Shown here piece by piece: positions 34,167-44,796 of a stretch of 64,000 nt of DNA. Within the stretch, counting starts at the first letter, position 1; each line of letters begins with the position of its first letter. The DNA lies in assembly GCA_018266255.1 (NCBI GenBank), contig JAFEAT010000007.1, forward strand, positions 1 through 64,000, in the 5' to 3' direction. The DNA comes from Cyanobacteria bacterium SZAS-4 (lineage in GTDB: Bacteria; Cyanobacteriota; Vampirovibrionia; Obscuribacterales; Obscuribacteraceae). The translations under genes were made by a program, and so were the position numbers. Under the pieces are notes generated by a model. It did no database searches, was not told the DNA's origin, and worked only from the letters and a program-made list of their open reading frames with translations.

Positions 34167-36251
34167 CTACATCGGTGATGGCTGTGCAGGTTGTTGGGCA
34201 GGCTTCTTAGTCGCTACGCGATAAAGAGTCAGTGCCATGAGAGCGAAAAAGGAAACTCCAAGAATTTGATACCCATCTGAAGTCAGATGATGTGTCAACA
34301 TCTCCTCAACACTAACTCGCTGCAATTGCGCGTAAATATCTGGTGGTATCGAAATCAGTGCCACGATAACACCCGCCAAAGCGCCGCCTGCCACTAAGCC
34401 CGTGGCAAACAAACTGCCGCTGCCGATTTCTGCGTCTTCCACAGTCTCGCCTTTACGTGTGGCGCGCATATCTACGAATTTCTTCAACACTCCACCAACA
34501 AAAATTGGAAGCGTGGTTGAAATTGGCAAGTATGCACCAACGGCAAAGTTGAGAGCGTTCACTCCACAAAGTTCCATCGTAATAGCGAGGAAAATGCCGA
34601 CAAGAACAAAGTTCCAATCAAGATTGAATGACAACATCCCTTTGATCAACGTGGCCATCAGCGTGCCTTGTGGTGCCGGAAATTTATCGCTTCCGATCGC
34701 GTGAACTATTCCTTTGGCGATCATGTCAGGCGACGGATGGTCTAGCAGTTTTACCGTGATACCAATCACTATCGATGCAACGACCGCGCCGATAAACAGG
34801 GTCAGCTGCTGGTAGCGTGGAGTCGCACCAACTATGTAACCGGTCTTCAAGTCCTGCGATGTCGCGCCACCATTTGCGGCAGCGATGCATACAATGCCAC
34901 CAACGACGAGCACCATCGGTTCGAATACGTGCCCCGTCAAACCAAACGCAATGAACACCAACGATGTTGCCATCAGTGTGGCGATTGTCATGCCTGAAAT
35001 CGGGTTTGAACTCGATCCTATGATGCCAACAATTCGACTGGACACAGTAACAAAAAAGAAGCCGAACACTACGACAAGCACTCCGAGCAACAGTTTCTGC
35101 CAGATGTTTTCTCCGGGAATCTGAGGTAAAACAACCATCAAAACAACTAGTGCAATCGAGCCGATAAGCACTGTTTTTACCGAAAGGTCATTATCAGTTC
35201 GCAGCTGAGCAGCGCCATCGCCCTGTTGCTTGAACGAGCTCAAGCTGTCTCGAAACGATGAAACGATCGTCGGAATCGTCTTTATTAAAGTGATAAAACC
35301 ACCGGCAGCAACCGCTCCGGCACCTATTTGCCGAATGTAGGCACGGTAAATCGCTTCGGCAGTGTGCGCAAATGTGTGAGTCGTCGGATCCCAGTTGCCA
35401 GGTCCACCAACCGTAGTCAAGCTCTGTAGATATCCTAGTTTTACAAGCTGCTGCGCCACCGTATCCATAGGGACAATCGATGCAAGCAACGGAATCAACC
35501 CAAGCCACGAGAGCACTCCACCTGCTACGAGAATGCCTGCGATGCGGAACCCGATGATGTAGCCAACCCCGAGATACTCTGGCGTGATGTCGCCCGCCAC
35601 CGTCGCAGACGGAAGAAACTTGTTGATTTGCTGTGTCACGTAGGTCGGTGTTTCTGCGATCACATGGAACACATGTTGCAAAAGCGCATACAGCATTGCG
35701 AAACCAAGACCTTGATATGCAGTTTTCGCAAAGTCTCCGCCCTTATCTCCTGCTATCAAGACTGAACCGCATGCGGTGCCCTCTGGATATGGAAGGTTCC
35801 CATGTTCTTTGACGATCAAAGATCGTCGCAACGGAATCATCATCAATGTTCCGAGTACGCCACCAAGCACAGCCAGAGTGAAGATAGTCCAGTAATCGAA
35901 ATAAGAGGCACCAACGCTCTCACCACCAGGTTCTGTCGCAGACAAAAAGAGAAATCCTGTCAATGTGAAAACAACACCAGCGGCGATAGACTCGCCCGCT
36001 GATGCTGTAGTTTGAATGATATTGTTCTCAAGAATACTTGTGTTCAGAAACTTGCGTCCAAGAGAAATTGCGAGCACCGCAACCGGTATTGATGCGGAAA
36101 CTGACAATCCAGACTTCAGCGCGAGATAAACTGATGCGGCGCCAAAGAGAACGCCGAACACAGCTCCTAACAAAACAGCCCGCGGTGTAAATTCTTTTAC
36201 GCTCTCTTCGGGAGACACATAAGGCTTGAAATCAACATTCGTATCAGTCAC
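34167..36251 (-). CDS. OPT family oligopeptide transporter
   Basis: 694 residues with about 14-16 membrane helices. N-terminal PYVSPEESVKEFTPRAVLLG and the first helix with GAASVYLALKSGLSVSASIP match the bacterial OPT/TIGR00733 branch, as does ENNIIQTTASAGESIAAGVVF. These proteins take up small peptides or peptide-like metal chelates with protons. The start is GTG 36251, GAGG five bases upstream. The C-terminus ends in a Pro/Gln-rich tail (KKPAQQPAQPSPM). No partner gene is adjacent, so it is probably monocistronic. Confidence 0.92.
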   Translation of the reverse strand: MTDTNVDFKPYVSPEESVKEFTPRAVLLGAVFGVLFGAASVYLALKSGLSVSASIPVAVLAISLGRKFLNTSILENNIIQTTASAGESIAAGVVFTLTGFLFLSATEPGGESVGASYFDYWTIFTLAVLGGVLGTLMMIPLRRSLIVKEHGNLPYPEGTACGSVLIAGDKGGDFAKTAYQGLGFAMLYALLQHVFHVIAETPTYVTQQINKFLPSATVAGDITPEYLGVGYIIGFRIAGILVAGGVLSWLGLIPLLASIVPMDTVAQQLVKLGYLQSLTTVGGPGNWDPTTHTFAHTAEAIYRAYIRQIGAGAVAAGGFITLIKTIPTIVSSFRDSLSSFKQQGDGAAQLRTDNDLSVKTVLIGSIALVVLMVVLPQIPGENIWQKLLLGVLVVVFGFFFVTVSSRIVGIIGSSSNPISGMTIATLMATSLVFIAFGLTGHVFEPMVLVVGGIVCIAAANGGATSQDLKTGYIVGATPRYQQLTLFIGAVVASIVIGITVKLLDHPSPDMIAKGIVHAIGSDKFPAPQGTLMATLIKGMLSFNLDWNFVLVGIFLAITMELCGVNALNFAVGAYLPISTTLPIFVGGVLKKFVDMRATRKGETVEDAEIGSGSLFATGLVAGGALAGVIVALISIPPDIYAQLQRVSVEEMLTHHLTSDGYQILGVSFFALMALTLYRVATKKPAQQPAQPSPM

Positions 36252-36649
36252 GGATACCTCTATTCAGGTGCGATCGGAAGATCATAGCTGAATTTACTTA
36301 AAAATGATGAAATGCAGGCAAACTTCGCCACTCGTATGGCACCAGGTGCACCTAGTACGCACTTCGGACGATATCGCCAGAAGCTGATCGTTTCATCCTT
36401 AGGGATGATTTATAGCATTTGACTTTGAAGTACGATCAAATTGCAGAGGGAAGAGAACCTCTAAAGCTAAACCAATCGGCCGTGCCAGGCGCAACTCTCC
36501 TGAGAGTGTTTCAATTTGGACACGGCCATTGGTTTTGGGCTACGCTAATATCAAAAGCGAAAACAGCTTGCTAATCGCCAGACTTGCTCAATCTCGCGGC
36601 ATCATCTAGTGACTCAGAATCTCAAGTCCAACTGCAGCAAAAACTTTTT
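36252..36649. other. Intergenic region (398 bp)
   Basis: Lies between the start of the OPT gene and the stop of the small basic gene at 36650, both on the minus strand. It should carry the OPT promoter. It contains a large inverted repeat at 36470-36534, listed separately. No ORF in it looks real. Confidence 0.5.
36470..36534. promoter_or_regulatory. Long inverted repeat, candidate structured element
   Basis: AACCAAT plus GGCCGTG (36470-36484, one unpaired C) pairs with CACGGCC plus ATTGGTT (36521-36534). Inside, ACTCTC-CT-GAGAGT forms a second hairpin. There is no U-run, so it is not a classical terminator. It may be an RNA structure in the OPT leader or a terminator of another kind. Confidence 0.4.
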
Positions 36650-36865
36650 TCAATCAAGTTGTCCGTCATTTTTCCACCGTCTCTTCCGAGGCGAGATTTT
36701 TTCATCGGACAGTTCGCTTGACTTAGAAGGTTGCGCATCCGAATCTGCCATGATAGCAAGCCGTGCAATGACCTTAGCTAATTTACACTCCAAATAAGTA
36801 CTTTCGTCTAACTCGATAGCCGTTGTTTTTGGCTTCGTTCTTTTAGGTACACGTCGCGCAGTCAT
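36650..36865 (-). CDS. Small basic protein of unknown function
   Basis: 71 residues. Basic N-terminus (MTARRVPKRTKPKTTAIEL), a helix (STYLECKLAKVIARLAIMAD), then a Ser/Lys-rich tail. GGAG lies eight bases before the ATG. It lies 79 bases downstream of mgtA on the same strand and may be read through from it. No domain was recognised; the ribosome site is the main support. Confidence 0.5.
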   Translation of the reverse strand: MTARRVPKRTKPKTTAIELDESTYLECKLAKVIARLAIMADSDAQPSKSSELSDEKISPRKRRWKNDGQLD

Positions 36866-36944
36866 GATTTTGCTCCAGTAACAGGAATACAGCTATTAAG
36901 AACGATTTGGGCAGCCCGCACACCGATCAAAAGGATGATTGCTC

Positions 36945-39449
<2,505 letters not shown>

Positions 39450-39452
39450 TGG

Positions 39453-39878
39453 TTATCCGACTACCAGAACACTACACGGTGCTTTGCAGACGAACTCTTT
39501 GACAAATCTGCCGCATTGCTTTCCATCGATGTCAGTCTTGTCATCTTTTCCCACAATTATCAAATCAGCGCGCACCGCTTGAGCAAGCTTGAGAATCACC
39601 TTCACTGGTGCTCCATCCAAGAGTTCGGAGTCGATGTCTGCACCGGGAACCAGCTCCCTCAATTTTTCTTCCATCGACGCCAGTTCCTGACGCACAAGAG
39701 CCCGATAGTTTTTTATTCGTTCCCACATTTCATCAGTGATGTCAAAAAAAACCGGTGGCTCGTCCATAACATGCACTAGTTTAAATGATGTCCGCTCCGG
39801 CCATATTCGCTTGGAAATTGCATCGAGGAGCGGTTGTTCAGCAAGATTATCCTTCACCGTGACCAAAATTTTAGTCAT
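39453..39878 (-). CDS. Universal stress protein (UspA family)
   Basis: 141 residues. One Usp domain: it starts TKILVTVKDNLAEQPLLDAI and ends with VRADLIIVGKDDKTD and CKAPCSVLVVG. The usual ATP-binding G-2x-G-9x-G(S/T) loop is not clearly present, so ATP binding is doubtful. GGGAG lies six bases before the ATG. It lies three bases upstream of mgtA and is the first gene of that operon. A second Usp gene faces it across a 130-bp region. Confidence 0.85.
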   Translation of the reverse strand: MTKILVTVKDNLAEQPLLDAISKRIWPERTSFKLVHVMDEPPVFFDITDEMWERIKNYRALVRQELASMEEKLRELVPGADIDSELLDGAPVKVILKLAQAVRADLIIVGKDDKTDIDGKQCGRFVKEFVCKAPCSVLVVG

Positions 39879-39959
39879 CTCTCACTCCCAATGCCCATAA
39901 TCTACTTGCCATACGCTCTGTCAATGTTACATCGGTCGACTACTACCCACATCAATCAG

Positions 39960-39977
39960 TCGAACGATTTTGTTCGA
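39960..39977. promoter_or_regulatory. Inverted repeat TCGAAC-N6-GTTCGA between the usp genes
   Basis: A perfect 6+6 inverted repeat (39960-39965, 39972-39977) lies midway between the divergent usp-mgtA operon and the usp mini-operon. It is a plausible operator shared by both; a GAAC-N6-GTTC core is visible. The regulator is unknown. Confidence 0.4.
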
Positions 39978-40008
39978 ACAAAGTTAATCATTTTGGACGA
40001 GCACTCAC

Positions 40009-40134
40009 ATGTCGAACACTGAGGACCTCGACAACGAGATGAACTCTGTCGAGCGAAATCCTCCATTAGGACGAGGTCAACGAGCTGTCGCACAGCTAAT
40101 ATCAAATACAGTTTCGTGGGAGAGCAAGAAGTGA
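40009..40134 (+). CDS. 41-codon mini-gene coupled to a usp gene
   Basis: ATG 40009 opens a 41-residue frame (MSNTEDLDNEMNSVERNPPL onward to SWESKK). Its TGA overlaps the GTG start of the following Usp gene (GTGA at 40131-40134), the classical sign of translational coupling. GGACGAG lies eight bases before the ATG and is only a moderate ribosome site. The protein is hydrophilic and acidic at the N-terminus, with no signal peptide. No family was recognised. The mini-gene may act as a leader controlling usp translation. Confidence 0.5.
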   Translation: MSNTEDLDNEMNSVERNPPLGRGQRAVAQLISNTVSWESKK

Positions 40135-40634
40135 CTAATGTTTTGGTTCCTATCGATGGATCTTCCTACTGCAAGGTGATCACTGACTTCCTGGTTAACC
40201 ACCGTTGGGCCAAGGGCACGCAATTTAGACTGTGCCATGTGATTGAGCCATTAGCTGACGATTTCTATACAGAAGCTTCTTGGGAAAAAAATGTGCAAGT
40301 GGCAGCCGACAAACTGCTGCACGACACGTCAAAAAAAATAACGACTCTATTGCCTTCGGTAAAAGTCACTCAGGTCATGAGGCGCGGCATTCCAGACGAA
40401 GAAATTTTAGAGGAGGCGGCAAACTGGCCGGCAGATTTGATTGTGCTTGGATCGCATAGCCATCACGATCCTCATAAAACTCGACTGGGAAGTGTCGCCC
40501 TAAGTGTCTTGGGTAAAACCAAGTCAACAGTGATTATCGTTCGGGTACCCCCGGAGAAAATTAAAGAGATGTCATTGCAGGCTGACCACGAAAATTTAAG
40601 AGCACGATACAAATATTGTGATGCACACACGTAG
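40131..40634 (+). CDS. Universal stress protein (UspA family)
   Basis: 167 residues from GTG 40131; the GTG at 40116 is in frame but less well placed. The protein begins TNVLVPIDGSSYCKVITDFL and ends with the ATP-binding loop region DLIVLGSHSHHDPHKTRLGSVA and KSTVIIVRVP. The G-2x-G-9x-G(S) pattern (GSHSHHDPHKTRLGSVA) is present, so nucleotide binding is likely. A GGAG lies nine bases upstream, and the start overlaps the stop of the 41-codon mini-gene. The C-terminal 25 residues are an extension (MSLQADHENLRARYKY). Confidence 0.85.
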   Translation: MTNVLVPIDGSSYCKVITDFLVNHRWAKGTQFRLCHVIEPLADDFYTEASWEKNVQVAADKLLHDTSKKITTLLPSVKVTQVMRRGIPDEEILEEAANWPADLIVLGSHSHHDPHKTRLGSVALSVLGKTKSTVIIVRVPPEKIKEMSLQADHENLRARYKYCDAHT

Positions 40635-40663
40635 AAGCAATCTTTAGCAAATCAAAGCAAAGA

Positions 40664-41023
40664 ATGATATTCACAACTGCGAGCAAATACATAACTCTCC
40701 AAGAAGGGCTGAAAACCCGCGCTAAAGCCGATTCGCTTCTGATTATCTGGAAGTCGAGATGCCATTTTAGAAACATCGAAATGCAGCGGGAAATTTGTGA
40801 ACCCATAGAAAATGATTACGCTGCATCATGGTTGTTCGTATTGAATCATGGTGGTGCAGCACAGACGCGTTTTGGTGGATTGCAATTGACGAAAAGGAGT
40901 GAAATTGCCGCCCTTGAGTTTACACGGACCTTTGCAGATCCGACCTCGGTGACTTTGACAGCAGAAGCAGAAATGAGTTTAAGAGTCCTCTTGCAAGACC
41001 TCTTAATGAGTCAGCGAAATTAG
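40664..41023 (+). CDS. Hypothetical protein
   Basis: 119 residues starting MIFTTASKYITLQ, no signal peptide. A helical N-terminal part leads to a segment WLFVLNHGGAAQTRFGGLQL and ends with a helix (AEMSLRVLLQDLLMSQ). No family was recognised. The ribosome site is weak (AAAG). It lies 29 bases after the usp gene and could be cotranscribed. It overlaps by four bases the stop of the converging small gene. Confidence 0.45.
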   Translation: MIFTTASKYITLQEGLKTRAKADSLLIIWKSRCHFRNIEMQREICEPIENDYAASWLFVLNHGGAAQTRFGGLQLTKRSEIAALEFTRTFADPTSVTLTAEAEMSLRVLLQDLLMSQRN

Positions 41024-41208
41024 CAGGCCGTAGCCTGAAGTTCTTCCAGACCTTCATAATCCATTTGCGCCCGGAAAGAGGCAACGATTGCTTCGCCCTC
41101 TCGATTCGAGCCCTGAAGGCTGAGGATGCGAAGGCAATTCCAAATGGGCATCGATGTGCGTTGTTTCATGACCGAATAGATGCCGATTTGTGGTTCATCG
41201 CTTGCCAT
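41020..41208 (-). CDS. Hypothetical small protein
   Basis: 62 residues (MASDEPQIGIYSVMKQRTSM onward), no signal peptide. GGAG-AAAGG lies 5-10 bases before the ATG. It lies 76 bases downstream of the matrixin-like gene on the same strand and may belong to the same transcript. No family was recognised. Length and composition are consistent with a real gene, but the evidence is thin. Confidence 0.45.
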   Translation of the reverse strand: MASDEPQIGIYSVMKQRTSMPIWNCLRILSLQGSNREGEAIVASFRAQMDYEGLEELQATAC

Positions 41209-41284
41209 TTCGCCTTTCTCCAGTGTTGGTACGCTTGAATTTACAGGCTAGTTGTTTATTTTTCGTTTACTGCTTAAACCCAGG

Positions 41285-42808
41285 CTATTTTTTCGCCAGA
41301 GAAGCTCTAAGAATCAGCAGTTTAGCCTTGATTGCTTCGTCGGGCTTAATCGACAGAGCTTCGGAATACTCGACTATCGCGCCCTTAATGTCTTTATGAG
41401 ACTGGCAAAATTCCGCACAGTCTACCCGCGTTTTAAAAACCTTTGGATCCTTCCCTTGAGTTTGAAGAATCGAGTTTAAATTCTGTCGTGAAGCGTCACT
41501 TTTAGGATCCCAATAAAGAGCGAGATGCAGTAATTCAATCGCTTTATCAGGAGTCGTTCCAGAGGCGATCGCTAAATTGTTAGCAGCGACGCCGAGATTC
41601 CGCTTTGCTAGATCCTGAGCCGGATTAATCGCAAGTGCAGCTTGCAATTTGTCGATTGCGGTTTGAAAATCACCATTCATTGCTGCCGCAGATCCATCAT
41701 GAGTAAGTCGCTCGCAAATCACAGATGGTGGCAACGCACGTCCATACTCATCTTTATCTGGCAGCGCAGCAGTGACGTTGAGATCACTACCGTAGAGAGC
41801 CATAAGGGTATTGATGTCTCGATCAGACAGGTCTTGTTGCGCGCCAAGCGCCGGATACATTATGTCTCCTTCAGTCGGACTGTGTCCTTGCAATCCAAGC
41901 GCGTGACCAATTTCATGCAAGCAAACGTTGTACATAATATTTTTGCCAACCGGACCTTCTTTGAATGGATCGACCGTTAGCAAAAGTATGTCAGCCTTGT
42001 CTAATCCCTTCGGACCGTAGACGGTGGTCGTCAATCCCGCTTCGGCTTTGAGCGCAGGAGCGTGTAAATCGCCAGTCCAAGTCACGATCATGTCCGCATT
42101 CTCTCCGGAGGCGACGATGGTGAAGTGAACTTTGCCGTTACTCGCGTCAGACCATTGATCGAAAGCTTGTCTTAAGGCTTCTTCTAATTCGGGACGATAA
42201 CCTGTTACGCCGGTACCGTCTTTGATATTGACTTTTATGTTTTCGGGTGACGGCCAGCGCAACATCGCATTTTGCGTTACCGCTGCCAAATAATTACCGG
42301 CCTCGGATCGCACTCTCCTGTGTTTCTCTGCATCGCTAACGAGCGATTCTTCAAGCACACGCTGCAAAGTTTCGTACTGCGCTACTCGTTCATCTTTGGG
42401 ACTGAGCGTTATGAATTTCTTGTACCATTGCACCGCGTCTTTCGTCTTGTGCATGCTTTGACATATTTTGCCCATTAAGAGCGCATCTTCAGGATTGTCG
42501 ATTCGAGTTTGCATTGCTTTGGTCAATTCATCGACGGCATAGTGGTATCGTCCGAGTTTGTACAAAGACTCGGCATGGACCTCACGCACATCAGCACTGT
42601 CGACGTTCGTTTTTAGGTAGTCTGATATTTGTTGTTCAGCTTGGTCCGCGCTCAATTCGTTCAACATTTGCGCAAATCGCACGGCATCAGCCTTTTGTGC
42701 GTTAACCGGCACTGCCGGTTTCGACTTTGCTGGCGATGCGTGGTGGCATACAACACAGATCGAACAGGAAATCAGTAAGGCAAATTTGGTGAGACGACTA
42801 CTCAGCAC
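41285..42808 (-). CDS. Secreted TPR-matrixin metalloprotease-like protein
   Basis: About 507 residues from GTG 42808, where GGAG lies five bases upstream; the frame extends 12 codons further. A signal peptide (about 1-28) precedes TPR-like helices (50-165). The protease domain (about 180-330) has HEIGHALGLQGHS with His298, Glu299, His302 and the third His309, and a Met-turn DIMYPAL. The third histidine is one residue further away than in classical HExxHxxGxxH; bacterial matrixin-like proteins of this type exist. Two or more further TPRs (about 365-480) close the protein. It would cut proteins in the periplasm or outside. Confidence 0.8.
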   Translation of the reverse strand: MLSSRLTKFALLISCSICVVCHHASPAKSKPAVPVNAQKADAVRFAQMLNELSADQAEQQISDYLKTNVDSADVREVHAESLYKLGRYHYAVDELTKAMQTRIDNPEDALLMGKICQSMHKTKDAVQWYKKFITLSPKDERVAQYETLQRVLEESLVSDAEKHRRVRSEAGNYLAAVTQNAMLRWPSPENIKVNIKDGTGVTGYRPELEEALRQAFDQWSDASNGKVHFTIVASGENADMIVTWTGDLHAPALKAEAGLTTTVYGPKGLDKADILLLTVDPFKEGPVGKNIMYNVCLHEIGHALGLQGHSPTEGDIMYPALGAQQDLSDRDINTLMALYGSDLNVTAALPDKDEYGRALPPSVICERLTHDGSAAAMNGDFQTAIDKLQAALAINPAQDLAKRNLGVAANNLAIASGTTPDKAIELLHLALYWDPKSDASRQNLNSILQTQGKDPKVFKTRVDCAEFCQSHKDIKGAIVEYSEALSIKPDEAIKAKLLILRASLAKK

Positions 42809-42885
42809 TGACACTCCAGAATCTGAACGATAAATTATTCGCACAGAATATCCGAAATCGTCGGAATTTGAGATGAAATTGTCAG

Positions 42886-44541
42886 TTAACTGACGGATTT
42901 CGCACCAGTCATGGCTTTCTTATCAGTTTTCCCAGCCAGCGTCTTGGGCAGGCTGTCATGTGAAGCCAAAAATTCCCACTTCATCGGGCGTTGGAAGCGT
43001 GTCAGGTGCTCTTTGCAGAATTCTCTAAAATGACGTTCCAGCTGTAATTGCGCTTCGAGACTTTCTTTGCGGTCAGTAGATTTCAATTTGTCGGCAATTT
43101 TATCGTCGACGAGCACGACAGACGCTTTAATGATTTGCCCCAGACGCTTGTTTTGCATCGCAGTCACAGCAACGTCTTTAACGTCGTGACTGCTTCTTAA
43201 GGCTTCTTCCACAACTCCAGCTTCGACCACGACTCCACCAACGATTATGACATCGCCCTTGCGCCCGATTACGAAGAGATTGTTGTTTTGATAACGCCCG
43301 ATGTCGCCCGTGTAATAATGCCCGTCATGCAAAACCTTTTTGCTAGCTTCTTCGTTGTCGAGATACCCGTCCATAAACATCGAGCCCGTGATGCGCACTT
43401 CCCCAATTTTTCCTTCGGGCAATACTTCGTTGCGCTCGTTAACGATATCGACTTTGATATTGCCAACCGGTTTTCCAATCGACAGAGCAGAACTGTCCAC
43501 GTTGAACGCCACAAGCTTGCTCTCTGTCGAACCATATCCGTTATTTAAACGTTTTCCAAAAGTCTCTTCGAACTTATCCGAAAGTGATACCGTTAATGGT
43601 GCACCGCCGCACAGCAATAACTTTGCGTTACTCAAGTTGATAAACCCTTTTGGCGCAGAAAGCAGCGCGCCATAAAATTGTGGCAAAGCGGCAACCAAAT
43701 CTGGTTTGTGACGGTGAACAGCTTTTACGAATCCAACAGGTTCGAGTTGCGTCAAAACTGTCTTTGCTCCAAGGACTTGTGTAATCATGAATATCGACAG
43801 TCCAAAAATGTGGCTGATCGGAAGCGGTGTCAGAGCTGTTAACCCGTCTGGTAGATTGGCATACTCGAGAAGGTCGACAATGTTCAACACCAGCGAGCGC
43901 AAATTGTGCACCACAGTCTTCGGCGCGCCAGTTGTGCCCGATGTAAGAATTGCAAACGCTGGTCGATCGAGGTCTAGGGCTTGTATGTCAAATTGCGAAT
44001 TCAACCCGCTTTCTTTGAGTTCTGCAAATGGTGAAACGTTTAACAACTCGAGACCGGCATCGCTAAAAACTTTGGTTTCATTTTTATAATCGACGTATAA
44101 TTTCTGCGAGGTAACGAGCAGTTTCGCACCAATCCTTTTGGCTGCAGACAGCACGTCATGGCGCGGAGCACGATAATCGAGCAACGTAGCCATAGCATTT
44201 AGCGACCAGCACGCCAAGATCGTCGAAGTGTACTCCGGACTATTCTCGCAGTAGAAAATAACTCGGTCGCCTTCTTTCACACCAAGTTTTTTCAGTTGCT
44301 CAACTCCATGCCGTATTAGACTTTCTATCTGGCGCTGAGTGACCGCCCGCTCGGCCCCACCTTCTGTGACCACCACAACAGATTTGCCATCCCTTGGTTT
44401 AGGCGAATTTCCTGTTGGTGAGAACAAACGCCGGAGAACCTCATCTTGCGTCAATCGATTCGTCTTAATACCCACTTCGCATGGGCTAGATGAATAGTTC
44501 GAGTCGGTGGTTTCGACTTGTTCTGCTGATTCATTTGTCAT
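42886..44541 (-). CDS. AMP-forming acyl-CoA synthetase/ligase
   Basis: 551 residues of the ANL superfamily. Seen: the A3 P-loop TSGTTGAPKTVVHN near residue 200, A5 YGSTESK near 340, A7-A8 YYTGDIGRYQNNN and GRKGDVIIVGGVVVE (about 415-445), and the C-terminal catalytic Lys region LPKTLAGKTDKKAM. It activates a carboxylic acid by adenylation and usually passes it to CoA or another thiol. The acid is unknown. The start is ATG 44541 with no clear ribosome site. It faces an acyltransferase gene across a region with a strong hairpin; the pair could serve lipid acylation, which is inference. Confidence 0.88.
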   Translation of the reverse strand: MTNESAEQVETTDSNYSSSPCEVGIKTNRLTQDEVLRRLFSPTGNSPKPRDGKSVVVVTEGGAERAVTQRQIESLIRHGVEQLKKLGVKEGDRVIFYCENSPEYTSTILACWSLNAMATLLDYRAPRHDVLSAAKRIGAKLLVTSQKLYVDYKNETKVFSDAGLELLNVSPFAELKESGLNSQFDIQALDLDRPAFAILTSGTTGAPKTVVHNLRSLVLNIVDLLEYANLPDGLTALTPLPISHIFGLSIFMITQVLGAKTVLTQLEPVGFVKAVHRHKPDLVAALPQFYGALLSAPKGFINLSNAKLLLCGGAPLTVSLSDKFEETFGKRLNNGYGSTESKLVAFNVDSSALSIGKPVGNIKVDIVNERNEVLPEGKIGEVRITGSMFMDGYLDNEEASKKVLHDGHYYTGDIGRYQNNNLFVIGRKGDVIIVGGVVVEAGVVEEALRSSHDVKDVAVTAMQNKRLGQIIKASVVLVDDKIADKLKSTDRKESLEAQLQLERHFREFCKEHLTRFQRPMKWEFLASHDSLPKTLAGKTDKKAMTGAKSVS

Positions 44542-44672
44542 TTAAACGGCTCGCATTTCAAAGTGGTTGTTAAGTGGTGAATAATGTAGTTGCATCGAAC
44601 TCGGAAAAGTATCGTCTGGTTACCCGGAACGGGGTCGATGCGTCCGAACTGAGATGGACGAGGGGGCTGAGG

Positions 44673-44732
44673 CATAAGTTCCAGATGAGGTTAGCGCGCT
44701 CACGCCCGCGCCCGTCTGGGTCGGAACTTATG
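44673..44732. promoter_or_regulatory. Long inverted repeat in the divergent region between AMP ligase and acyltransferase
   Basis: CATAAGTTCC (44673-44682) pairs perfectly with GGAACTTATG (44723-44732) over ten bases. The pairing can extend through CAGATG/CGTCTG with a small bulge, around a GC-rich core. It may be a structured RNA leader or a large cruciform operator. Confidence 0.4.
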
Positions 44733-44796
44733 AATACCGTTTGAAGTCATCTGTAAGAGATCGGAAAATCAGATTTCTATTGGATTGGAAAATTGC

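Noticed and set aside
39879..40008. Mg2+-responsive riboswitch for the usp-mgtA operon
   Set aside because: No M-box-like conserved pattern was recognised; only a short palindrome is present.
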